Part shown: in pieces, positions 52,823 through 60,804 of the stretch
Numbering within the stretch: the stretch's first letter is position 1
Layout of the letters: each line of letters opens with the position of its first letter
From: Devosia yakushimensis
Lineage (GTDB): Bacteria; Pseudomonadota; Alphaproteobacteria; Rhizobiales; Devosiaceae
Assembly: GCF_030159855.1 (NCBI RefSeq)
Contig: NZ_BSNG01000001.1
Location: forward strand, 2,480,001 to 2,544,000
Reading direction: 5' to 3'
Length of the DNA: 64,000 nucleotides
Translations under genes and position numbers: made by a program
The notes under the pieces: generated by a model
Databases searched by the model: none
Seen by the model: the letters and a program-made list of their open reading frames with translations, nothing else
Told to the model about the DNA's origin: nothing

Positions 52823-52854
52823 TTGACCAATAATTCGCATTCAATAATGAATGC
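52823..52854 (+). promoter_or_regulatory. promoter and operator of glycosidase B
   Basis: TTGACC (52823-52828) with TAATGA or AATGAA (from 52845) at 16-17 bases spacing. Over the -10 region lies the dyad GCATTCA-ATAA-TGAATGC (52837-52854), sharing the GCATT half-site with the other island operators. The rest of the 248-bp divergent region shows no further signal. Confidence 0.5.
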
Positions 52855-52903
52855 ACTAAATGATAAAATGACGCTGCCAAACGGCGCAAGGAAAGGAAGC
52901 ATC

Positions 52904-53968
52904 ATGACCACCACGCTTGGGCTGGACAACAAGGCCTTCACCATCAATGGGCAGAAGACCTATCAGGGCGCCTCCTTCCGCGGGCAATCGCTGGAAGGGC
53001 TGATGTTCAATTCCCGCATGATTCAGGCAATCTTCGACGACCGTAATCCCGAAACGCGCGCCAAATGGGCCTATCCCGATACGGGGGTCTGGGATGCCGA
53101 TCGCAATACGGCCGAGTTCTGCGCCATGTTGCCGATCTATCGCAGACATGGCCTGCTTGCGGTCACGGTGGGCCTGCAGGGCGGCGGCTCGGTTTATACC
53201 AAGGAAAGCTTCCCCAATGTCGACAACACAGCCTTCAATGCCGACGGCACGCTGCGCACGGACTATTTCGCGCGCCTCGAAAAGGTGATCGACACGGCCG
53301 ATGCCGCGGGCATGGTGGTCATCGTCAATTATTTCTACTTCGGCCAGGAAAAGCGTTTCGAGGACGACGCGGCCATGTTTGCCGCCGCCACCAATGCGAC
53401 CGAGTGGCTACTGACCAAGGGCTACAAGAACGTCATGCTCGACGTGAAGAACGAAATCCAGATCGGCGATGGGCTGCTGGCCACCGGTGGCGTGCACAGG
53501 ATGATCAACCATATCCGCGACGTCTCGGGTTCCGGGCTCCTGATCGGCACCAGCACCTTCCCCATGCCCGAGATCAATCATCTACCCGATGGCAAGTTTT
53601 ATGATGCCGTCGATTTCCTGATGCCGCATGGCAATAACAGCGAGCCCGATGCCTGGCGCCGGGAACTCGAAATCTTCCTCGCCGACCCTCGCGTTCAGGG
53701 CAAGCCGGTGCTTTGCAATGAAGACTCCACCTTCGTCGAAAACCTCGACGTGTCGGCGGAGCTCGGCGTGTCATGGGGCTATTACGACCAAGGCTATGGC
53801 TGCGGCATGAGGCACGGCAAGGTGGACTGGCAGTTGCAAGACCGTGAGGCACGGTTCGAGGACCTCAGCGGGTATCAGACGCTGCCGATCAACTGGGGTA
53901 TCAATACCGCCGACAAGCGCGCCTTCTTTGACCGCGTAAAGGCCCTGTCCGAAGGCAAGGCACAGTAG
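52904..53968 (+). CDS. clan GH-A-like glycoside hydrolase B
   Basis: Paralogue of the divergent glycosidase A, 354 residues, cytoplasmic. Shared pattern: GQSLEGLMFNSRMIQA near the start, Asn-Glu at 183-184 (VKNEIQI) as acid/base, PHGNNS at 241-246, Asn-Glu at 272-273 (CNEDST) as nucleophile region and SWGYYDQGYG. ATG 52904 has AAAGGAAG upstream; the frame reaches back to 52823 across the promoter. Overall similarity to A looks moderate, so the two probably act on different linkages or substrates. Confidence 0.72.
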   Translation: MTTTLGLDNKAFTINGQKTYQGASFRGQSLEGLMFNSRMIQAIFDDRNPETRAKWAYPDTGVWDADRNTAEFCAMLPIYRRHGLLAVTVGLQGGGSVYTKESFPNVDNTAFNADGTLRTDYFARLEKVIDTADAAGMVVIVNYFYFGQEKRFEDDAAMFAAATNATEWLLTKGYKNVMLDVKNEIQIGDGLLATGGVHRMINHIRDVSGSGLLIGTSTFPMPEINHLPDGKFYDAVDFLMPHGNNSEPDAWRRELEIFLADPRVQGKPVLCNEDSTFVENLDVSAELGVSWGYYDQGYGCGMRHGKVDWQLQDREARFEDLSGYQTLPINWGINTADKRAFFDRVKALSEGKAQ

Positions 53969-53985
53969 GGCGATAGCCTATAACC

Positions 53986-53998
53986 GCGCCTTTGGCGC
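53986..53998. terminator. short bidirectional hairpin
   Basis: GCGCC-TTT-GGCGC in the 37-bp space between the converging glycosidase B and PadR genes. Only five pairs and no long T-run, so a weak terminator at best. Confidence 0.35.
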
Positions 53999-54005
53999 TC
54001 TTGGT

Positions 54006-54530
54006 CTAGCAGCTTCGGTCTGCGCAAATCTTGCGAACGACCGTATCGAGGCCATCGCGCATGGCCTCGGTCATAGCCAACGCGTATTCGAGCGGCCAGC
54101 GGCCTTGAGGGCTACTGGCACGCTCGGACAACATAGCCTCAAGCCGCCCAACTTCGTCATCAAGATGCTGCTGGCGCGCCTCGATATGGGCCGCGACGAT
54201 GTCGCGCGGCGCCAAATGGGCAAACCGTAGGAAATGCAGAAACGAGCTCTGGAATTTGTCCCTGGCCAAAGGCTCACGCAAGGCGGCGACGAAGCTCTCC
54301 CGCCCGGCCTCGGTGATGCGATAAATCTTGCGGCTGGGCTTGCCGACCTGTTCCTGGATCACGAAGGCAACGAGGCCCTTGGCCTTCAGCTTGGCCAGAG
54401 CCGGATAGATCGCCCCGATACTGGCATCGGCAAATAATGCGGCTTCGCCCTGGCTGAATTGCCGGCGGATATCGTAGCCGGTCGCATCGCCCTCATAGAG
54501 GATCGACAGGCACAATTGTTCAACGGTCAA
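54006..54530 (-). CDS. PadR-family transcriptional regulator
   Basis: Regulator of 174 residues: PadR winged helix (about 3-80: LCLSILYEGDATGYDIRRQF, GAIYPALAKLKAKGLV, RKIYRITEAG) and a helical C-terminal domain (Vir_act_alpha_C-like). The start is a TTG at 54530, directed by an AAGGAG ribosome site seven bases upstream; the frame continues to 54593 but without family likeness. It follows the RND pump gene on the same strand with a 78-bp gap and could tune it, although a TetR gene already guards the pump promoter. Confidence 0.88.
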   Translation of the reverse strand: MTVEQLCLSILYEGDATGYDIRRQFSQGEAALFADASIGAIYPALAKLKAKGLVAFVIQEQVGKPSRKIYRITEAGRESFVAALREPLARDKFQSSFLHFLRFAHLAPRDIVAAHIEARQQHLDDEVGRLEAMLSERASSPQGRWPLEYALAMTEAMRDGLDTVVRKICADRSC

Positions 54531-54608
54531 AGCGCTCTCCTTCCCCGTTGCGTTGGAGGGGTAATGCGGGAACGGCTTCCACCGCCCCCGCATTTGCCGA
54601 TGCCAGCC

Positions 54609-57600
54609 TCACTCCGCCGGAGCGGGCAGCGCTGCCGTTTCATCTATCTTTGCAGCGTCCTTCTTTTTGCCGCCGCCGAAAATCCGCATCACGAAGACGA
54701 AGAAGATCGGGACGAACAAGACGCTGAGCACGGTTGCCGAGATCATGCCGCCCATCACCGCAGTACCGATAGCGTTCTGGCTGGCGGCGCTGGCGCCAGT
54801 GGCGATGGCCAGCGGCACCACGCCCAGGGTAAAGGCCAGTGACGTCATCAGAATGGGCCGGAACCGCAGCTTGGCGGCTTCGATCGTCGCCTGCAGCAAG
54901 GGCACGCCCTGTGCCAGCAGATCCTTGGCGAACTCGATGATCAGGATGGCGTTTTTCGCCGACAAGCCGATGATCGTGATCAGCCCGACCTTGAAATAGA
55001 CGTCGTTGGGCATGTCGCGCATGTAAACCGCGATCACCGATCCCAGGACGCCCAAGGGCACGACGAGCATGACCGAGAGCGGGATCGACCAGCTTTCGTA
55101 AAGCGCTGCCAAAAGCAGGAATACGAAGATGACGATCAGCCCAACCAGCATCGGTGCCTGCGAACCCGACTGGATTTCTTCCAGCGACTGGCCGGTCCAT
55201 TCATAGCCAAAGCCATTGGGCAACTCGCCCACCAGGCGTTCCATTTCGGCGATAGCATCGCCCGAGGAATAGCCAGGAGCTGCCGAGCCACCGATGCGGA
55301 CGGCCGGATAGCCGTTATAGCCAACCACCTGGGAGGAGCCGCGCTGCCACTCCGCCGTCGCAAAGGACGACAACGGCACCATGCTGCCCGAACTATTGGC
55401 AACATTGAGCTTGAGCAGATCTTCGACTTGCATGCGCTGGTCCTGATCGGCCTGCACGGTAACCCGCTGCATGCGGCCGGCATTGGGGAAGTCATTGGCA
55501 TAGGACGAGCCCAGATTAGACGAGATCGTCGCATTGATCGCCGCAAAGCTCACCCCCAGCGTATTGGCCTTTTCGCGGTCGATCACGAGATTGACCTGGG
55601 CCGCCGCCGGCATGCCTTCGATGCGCAGACCTGCCAGAACGGGGCTTTGCGCCGCCGCGGCCATCAATTGATCGCTGCCCGCCATGAGCGCCGCCTGCCC
55701 TAGTCCGCCGCGATCCTGCAGCCGGAAGGAGAAGCCGTTCGACGTGCCCAGGCCCTGGATAGCCGGAGGCGACAGCGCAAAGGAAATGGCGTCCTTGAGC
55801 TGGAACAGGGCGCCATTGGCCCGGCCGGCAATAGCCTGCGCGGAATTGTTGGCGTTGCGATCTTTCCAGTCCTTGAAAGTGATGAAGGCCAGGCCCGCAT
55901 TGTCACCGGCGCCAGAGAAACTGAAGCCATTGACGACGATCATGCTCTCGACAGCCTCTTCCTGGCGGAAAATATCCTCCACCTGATTGGAGACTTCGCG
56001 GGCACGATTGCTGCTGGCGTCCGTCGGCGCCTGCATGTCGACGATGACAAAACCCTGATCTTCATTGGGCAGGAAGTCGGAGGGAAGCTGCATAAGCCCC
56101 CAGCCCAGCCCGACCAGCAGAGCCAGATAGACCACCATGAAGCGGCCTGCCCGGTTAACCAGCCAGCCCACACCCTTGGAATAGCTATTGGTCGTGCTTT
56201 TCAGCCCGCGATTGAACCAGCCGAATGGCCCCTTTTTCTCGTGATGGCCCGGCTTTATGGGCTTGAGGAAGGTGGCGCACAGGGCCGGCGTCAGCGACAG
56301 GGCCAGGAAGCCCGAGATCAGGATCGACACCACCATGGTGATGCTGAATTGCTGATAGATCACCCCGACCGCGCCGGGAAAGAAAGCCATGGGAACGAAC
56401 ACGGCGGCCAGCACCAGCGTAATGCCGATAATGGCGCCAGTAATCTGCTTCATGGCCTTGCGCGTCGCATCCTTGGGCGACAGGCCCTCTTCGGCCATGA
56501 TGCGCTCGACATTCTCCACGACCACGATCGCGTCATCCACCAGAATGCCGATCGCCAGCACCATGGCGAACATGGTCAGCACGTTGATTGAAAAGCCAGT
56601 CACCAGCATGACGCCGACAGTGCCCAACAGGGCCACCGGCACCACCAGGGTCGGGATCAACGTGTAGCGGAAATTCTGCAGGAAGACGAACATCACGACA
56701 AAAACGAGGCCGATGGCCTCGATCAGGGTGTGCAGCACCTTTTCGATCGAGACCTCGACAAAGGGCGAGGTGTCGTAGGGGACGACATATTCAACCCCTG
56801 GCGGGAAAAACTCCGCCAATTCCTCCATGCGATGGCGAACCCCTTCCGAAGTCGCCAGGGCATTGCCCGACGGGGACAATTGCACGGCCAAGGCCGCCGC
56901 TGGCTTGCCATCGATGCGGGTCGCGAAATTATAGGTCTCGGACCCAACTTCGATCCGCGCAACATCGCGCAGGCGAACCGAGGAGCCATCGGAATTGGCG
57001 CGCAGCACAATCGCGCCAAATTCTTCGGGCGTGCGCAATTGCCCGGTGACCAGAACGGTTGCGGACACCTGCTGGCCGATCGGATTTGGCTGTGCGCCGA
57101 TCCGTCCTGCCGTAACCTGGGCGTTCTGGGCCTGGATGGCGGCCGTCACTTCCTGCGTGCTGAGATTGAGGCTGGTCATCTTGTCGGGATCAACCCAGAC
57201 ACGCATGGCGCGCTGGGAGGCGAACAGTTGCGCCCGGCCGACGCCTTCAACGCGACGGATTTCGCCCAGCACGTTGCGGCTGAGATAATCGCCCAGCCCC
57301 ACCACGTCGAGCGAGCCGTCGGTGGAGACGAGGCCCACCATCATCAGAAAGCCGCTGCCGGCCTCCTGCACCTGGATGCCCTGTTGCGTGACGATCTGAG
57401 GCAGACGCGCTTCGACCCGGCGGACGGCATTCTGCACATCATTGGCGGCCTGGCTCGATTCTGTGCCTGGCTCGAAGGTGACCGTCACCGTCACCGAACC
57501 CGAGGAATCCGAGGTGGATTCGAAATACATGGCACCTTCCACGCCATTCATTTCCTCCTCGATAGGCCGGGTCACGCTTTGATACATGTCCTCGGGCGAA

Positions 57601-57755
57601 GCGCCCGGATAGAGAGCGCTGATCGTGACCTGCGGCGGCGCCACATTGGGGTATTGGGCAATCGGCAGCTGCGGCAGTGCGATAAGACCCGCAAGCATGA
57701 TGAAGATGGCGACGACCCATGCAAAAATGGGCCGCCCGATGAAGAATTGTGCCAT
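54609..57755 (-). CDS. RND multidrug efflux permease (HAE1, AcrB/MexB-like)
   Basis: Inner-membrane proton-driven pump of 1048 residues, standard length, with twelve helices and two large periplasmic loops. The proton-relay pair is visible as Asp-Asp in GILVDDAIVVVENVE (about 400-414); PNVAPPQVTISALYPGAS near residue 37, GRAQLFASQRAMRVWVDP and GVPLLQATIEAAKLRFRPIL (split) are family marks. It forms a trimer and joins the adaptor encoded upstream and an outer-membrane channel, for which no gene is present here. Confidence 0.96.
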   Translation of the reverse strand: MAQFFIGRPIFAWVVAIFIMLAGLIALPQLPIAQYPNVAPPQVTISALYPGASPEDMYQSVTRPIEEEMNGVEGAMYFESTSDSSGSVTVTVTFEPGTESSQAANDVQNAVRRVEARLPQIVTQQGIQVQEAGSGFLMMVGLVSTDGSLDVVGLGDYLSRNVLGEIRRVEGVGRAQLFASQRAMRVWVDPDKMTSLNLSTQEVTAAIQAQNAQVTAGRIGAQPNPIGQQVSATVLVTGQLRTPEEFGAIVLRANSDGSSVRLRDVARIEVGSETYNFATRIDGKPAAALAVQLSPSGNALATSEGVRHRMEELAEFFPPGVEYVVPYDTSPFVEVSIEKVLHTLIEAIGLVFVVMFVFLQNFRYTLIPTLVVPVALLGTVGVMLVTGFSINVLTMFAMVLAIGILVDDAIVVVENVERIMAEEGLSPKDATRKAMKQITGAIIGITLVLAAVFVPMAFFPGAVGVIYQQFSITMVVSILISGFLALSLTPALCATFLKPIKPGHHEKKGPFGWFNRGLKSTTNSYSKGVGWLVNRAGRFMVVYLALLVGLGWGLMQLPSDFLPNEDQGFVIVDMQAPTDASSNRAREVSNQVEDIFRQEEAVESMIVVNGFSFSGAGDNAGLAFITFKDWKDRNANNSAQAIAGRANGALFQLKDAISFALSPPAIQGLGTSNGFSFRLQDRGGLGQAALMAGSDQLMAAAAQSPVLAGLRIEGMPAAAQVNLVIDREKANTLGVSFAAINATISSNLGSSYANDFPNAGRMQRVTVQADQDQRMQVEDLLKLNVANSSGSMVPLSSFATAEWQRGSSQVVGYNGYPAVRIGGSAAPGYSSGDAIAEMERLVGELPNGFGYEWTGQSLEEIQSGSQAPMLVGLIVIFVFLLLAALYESWSIPLSVMLVVPLGVLGSVIAVYMRDMPNDVYFKVGLITIIGLSAKNAILIIEFAKDLLAQGVPLLQATIEAAKLRFRPILMTSLAFTLGVVPLAIATGASAASQNAIGTAVMGGMISATVLSVLFVPIFFVFVMRIFGGGKKKDAAKIDETAALPAPAE

Positions 57756-57767
57756 GCGAGAAGGACC

Positions 57768-58961
57768 TTAGCTTGCAGGAGTTTCAGTGGCCGGGGCCGC
57801 AGCGGTCGTTGCCGGCGGGGTCCAGGGTTCAGGGGCAACGGGCGAACCCGGACGGATTTTCTGCACGCCTTCGACCACAACGCGGTCGCCGCTATTGAGG
57901 CCGCTTTCGACCACTGAACGCGACCCAATGGAACGGCCGATGGTGACGGTGCGCAATTCCACGACATTGTCCGCGCCAATCACATAGAGCTGGGACTGGC
58001 CGCCCGCATCGCGCTGGATGGCTTGCTGAGGCACGGCGAAGGCACCCTTTTCCACGCCTTGATCAAGCAGCACGCGCACATACATGCCCGGCAGCAGATC
58101 ATCATCGGGATTGGGAATCTCAGCGCGCAGCGTCACCTGTCCGGTGCCGGCATCGACCGCCGCGCCCGAAAACAGCAACCGGCCGGCATGGGCATAGGTA
58201 GTGTCATCGTCCATCAGCAGCGTCACGCTGGCTTCGCCGGGCGCTAGACTCGCCAGGCGGCCGTCTTCCAGGGCCTTGCGCAGCCGCAGCATTTCATTGG
58301 AGGGCTGGGTGAAGTCGGCATAGACCGGGTCGAGCTGCTGGATGATCGCCAGGTTCTCTCCGCTACCGGCGCTGACGAGCGCGCCTTCGGTGATCAGCGC
58401 GCCGCCGATCCGGCCCGAAATCGGCGCCTTTACCTCGGCATATTCGAGATTAAGTTTGGCTTCGGCAACCGCCACTTCGGCCAGCGCGACATCGGCATTG
58501 GCCGAGGCTAGCGCGGCTTCCGCCGCATCCGCATTCTGAGCGGTGCCGATATTGCGCTCCTGTGAAGCCAGGGCGCGCGTAGCCTGCTGGCTGGCCTGCA
58601 ACTGCACGGCCATGGCACGCTCGTAGCTGGCCTGGGCGCTCTCTACCTTCAGCTGGAACGGCACGGGATCGATGCGATAGAGCACGTCGCCTTCGTTGAC
58701 GAAACTGCCCTGCTCAAAGACGCGTTCAACCACGATGCCGGAGACGCGCGGACGCACCTGGGCAATGCGCGTGGGCGCAATCCGGCCCGGCAATTGGTTG
58801 GTAATGGCCAATTGCTCGGGCGCGACTTCGACGAAACTGACCGGCATGGGTGGCGGCGCGCCGGGGGTCTGGGGGGCGCTATTTGACTCGGTGCAGGCCG
58901 CAACGAAAGCGAGCAGGCCGATCACAGTCGCAACCTTGGCCAGGGAGCTAATTGCATTCAT
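57768..58961 (-). CDS. RND efflux periplasmic adaptor (AcrA/MexA-like lipoprotein)
   Basis: Membrane-fusion protein of 397 residues. A lipoprotein signal (FVAACTES, lipidated Cys at about 24) anchors it in the inner membrane. Then a barrel-sandwich domain with RVSGIVVERVFEQGSFVNEGD (split), a coiled-coil hairpin of about 60 residues rich in Ala/Glu/Gln, the second lipoyl half (APISGRIGGALITEGALV), and the beta-barrel and proximal domains. First gene of the pump operon, 12 bases before the permease gene. ATG 58961 lies directly before the signal peptide. Confidence 0.95.
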   Translation of the reverse strand: MNAISSLAKVATVIGLLAFVAACTESNSAPQTPGAPPPMPVSFVEVAPEQLAITNQLPGRIAPTRIAQVRPRVSGIVVERVFEQGSFVNEGDVLYRIDPVPFQLKVESAQASYERAMAVQLQASQQATRALASQERNIGTAQNADAAEAALASANADVALAEVAVAEAKLNLEYAEVKAPISGRIGGALITEGALVSAGSGENLAIIQQLDPVYADFTQPSNEMLRLRKALEDGRLASLAPGEASVTLLMDDDTTYAHAGRLLFSGAAVDAGTGQVTLRAEIPNPDDDLLPGMYVRVLLDQGVEKGAFAVPQQAIQRDAGGQSQLYVIGADNVVELRTVTIGRSIGSRSVVESGLNSGDRVVVEGVQKIRPGSPVAPEPWTPPATTAAAPATETPAS

Positions 58962-59070
58962 GGTGATATCCAAACTTTGGGCAGAGCAGATTTTACGGAC
59001 AAAGAAGGGCCTACCCAGAACCGCCTTGCAGCGGTGGGACAGCCGGAACGAGAGATTTGAAAGATTGGGT

Positions 59071-59640
59071 TTAGTCTGGCGCGGTGACGTCACCCTGCGT
59101 GGTTGCAACACGTTCGATTTCGGCAAGCAGGTCCGCAAATTCCGCCGGCGACCACTTGTGAAAGCCCATCAGATGGAGAGAGCGCAGCCCCTCAAGCGCG
59201 AGCATGGCAACCAGCGCGGCACCTGGATTTTCTGAAGTTTCGGCAACTCTAGACAGCGTGCGATCGCAGCTCGTCCGGATCAGCCCCTGCAGATCCTCGT
59301 CCTGGGCAAGCGCTGAACACAATTGCAGCGCCACCGGCTCGGCTTCTTCCTTAAGCCAGTCGGCGGCAACGACGATGCGTCCGCGGATCTCGGTGTTTTT
59401 CTGTCCGTCCAGAGCAGCGACGGCTTCGTCGATTTTCTTGTCTTCGTTGGAAATCTTGCGTTCGATGATCGCCTTGATCAGGGCATGCTTATTCTTGCAA
59501 TCATAGAGCACGCTGCCCTTGCTGATCCCAGCCTCAGCGGCTACGGCATCGAGGGTAAGATTTGATGCGCCATCGCGCATGACAACGCGCTCCCCGGCAT
59601 CGAGGATCCTGTCGAGATCGATTGTTCTGGGACGTGCCAT
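59071..59640 (-). CDS. TetR-family regulator of the RND pump (AcrR-like)
   Basis: Regulator of 189 residues: helix-turn-helix at about 10-55 (VAAEAGISKGSVLYDCKNKHAL, split) where the usual YHHF/YYHF is replaced by YDCKNK, and a C-terminal TetR_C-like domain ending in LLAEIERVA. Same strand and directly upstream of the adaptor gene (109-bp gap). The imperfect palindrome just before it is its probable operator. Confidence 0.88.
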   Translation of the reverse strand: MARPRTIDLDRILDAGERVVMRDGASNLTLDAVAAEAGISKGSVLYDCKNKHALIKAIIERKISNEDKKIDEAVAALDGQKNTEIRGRIVVAADWLKEEAEPVALQLCSALAQDEDLQGLIRTSCDRTLSRVAETSENPGAALVAMLALEGLRSLHLMGFHKWSPAEFADLLAEIERVATTQGDVTAPD

Positions 59641-59656
59641 GGCGCTATGCGAGGGG

Positions 59657-59680
59657 GTTATTGACCAAGTAGTCAGTAAC
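59657..59680. promoter_or_regulatory. candidate AcrR-like operator
   Basis: A 24-bp imperfect palindrome: outer arms GTTA and TAAC, inner TTGAC and GTCAG, centre CAAGTA. Eight of nine arm positions pair. It lies 16 bases upstream of the TetR gene. Size and layout match TetR/AcrR operators. Confidence 0.55.
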
Positions 59681-59861
59681 TAGGAACACGCGATGCGCTT
59701 ATCAAGGGTATGGCCGATCATATTTTTTCGACATGGCCGATTGCAGAATCGGCCCCATTCGCAACACCGGCCCGGCGATAACGCGAGGGCGAGCGTGATC
59801 AGCGCTGTGACAAGTTCGGGGCTATAATGACATTCTGATTCCCGTCCCCGAGGTACTAATA

Positions 59862-60713
59862 ATGCTTCTTCGCTTGCTGGGTTTCACATTCATTACCTTG
59901 CTCCTGCTGGCCCCGGCCGGCTTTGCGCAGCAGCCGGCGCGTGACCTTTTTGATGCAGTGGACCGCCCGACCGCCGGGCCTTCGATGCCGATCGGCGGCT
60001 ATGCCCGGGGCTGTATTGCCGGGGCGGTGCAATTGCCGACGGATGGGCCGGGTTGGCAGGCCATGCGGCTGTCACGCGACCGCCGCTGGGGCACGCCCGA
60101 GCTTGTGCACTATATAGAGGCGCTTGCCCGCTTAGTGGCGCAGGATGGTTGGCCGGGCCTGCTGGTGGGCGATATGGGACAGCCACGCGGCGGTCCAGCG
60201 AAAAGCGGACATGCTTCCCATCAGATCGGCCTTGATGTCGATCTCTGGCTGCAGCCGATGCCAAACTACACGCTCAGCGCTGGCGAGCGTGAAAACCTGT
60301 CCGCGGTTTCGGTGCTCAGGAAGGGTACGCGCGATGTCGACCCGGCACGTTTCGGCGAAGCCGAGCGGCTGCTGATCTATCGCGCCGCACAACTGCCGGG
60401 TGTTGCGCGTATCTTCGTCGCGCCGGGCATAAAGCGGGCGCTTTGCGAGATCAGGTGGCGGGACCGTAGCTTTCTGCGAAACATCCGCCCGTGGTACGGT
60501 CATGACGACCATATCCATGTCAGGCTGGCCTGTCCGGCAGGCGCCTCGTCTTGCGTCGACCAGGACCCGGTACCGGCTGGCGACGGGTGCGGCGCGGAAT
60601 TGGACTATTGGTTCACCGACGCCCCCTATCAGCCAAGCACCAGCCCACCGGCGGCGCCCCTGACGCTGGACGACCTGCCCAAGGCATGCGCGGCCGTTTT
60701 GAGTGCCGATTGA
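59862..60713 (+). CDS. mepA: penicillin-insensitive murein endopeptidase MepA
   Basis: Exported zinc metallopeptidase (M74) of 283 residues that cuts D-Ala-meso-DAP cross-links in peptidoglycan. Signal peptide about 1-22 (GFAQQ). Zinc and catalytic residues: His117 and His120 (SGHASHQ), Asp127 (GLDVDLW), and His214/His217/His219 in HDDHIHV. Cysteines at 51, 195, 224 and beyond probably form the usual disulphides. No operon partner; the upstream 200 bases show nothing else definite. Confidence 0.94.
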   Translation: MLLRLLGFTFITLLLLAPAGFAQQPARDLFDAVDRPTAGPSMPIGGYARGCIAGAVQLPTDGPGWQAMRLSRDRRWGTPELVHYIEALARLVAQDGWPGLLVGDMGQPRGGPAKSGHASHQIGLDVDLWLQPMPNYTLSAGERENLSAVSVLRKGTRDVDPARFGEAERLLIYRAAQLPGVARIFVAPGIKRALCEIRWRDRSFLRNIRPWYGHDDHIHVRLACPAGASSCVDQDPVPAGDGCGAELDYWFTDAPYQPSTSPPAAPLTLDDLPKACAAVLSAD

Positions 60714-60804
60714 GACCGTCTCGCTCTTGTCTAGACGTCCAAGTCGCGCAAATCTTCGAGAGAGTGGCATCGCCTCAGCGATGCTTAGATGGAGGAGAAA
60801 AGCA

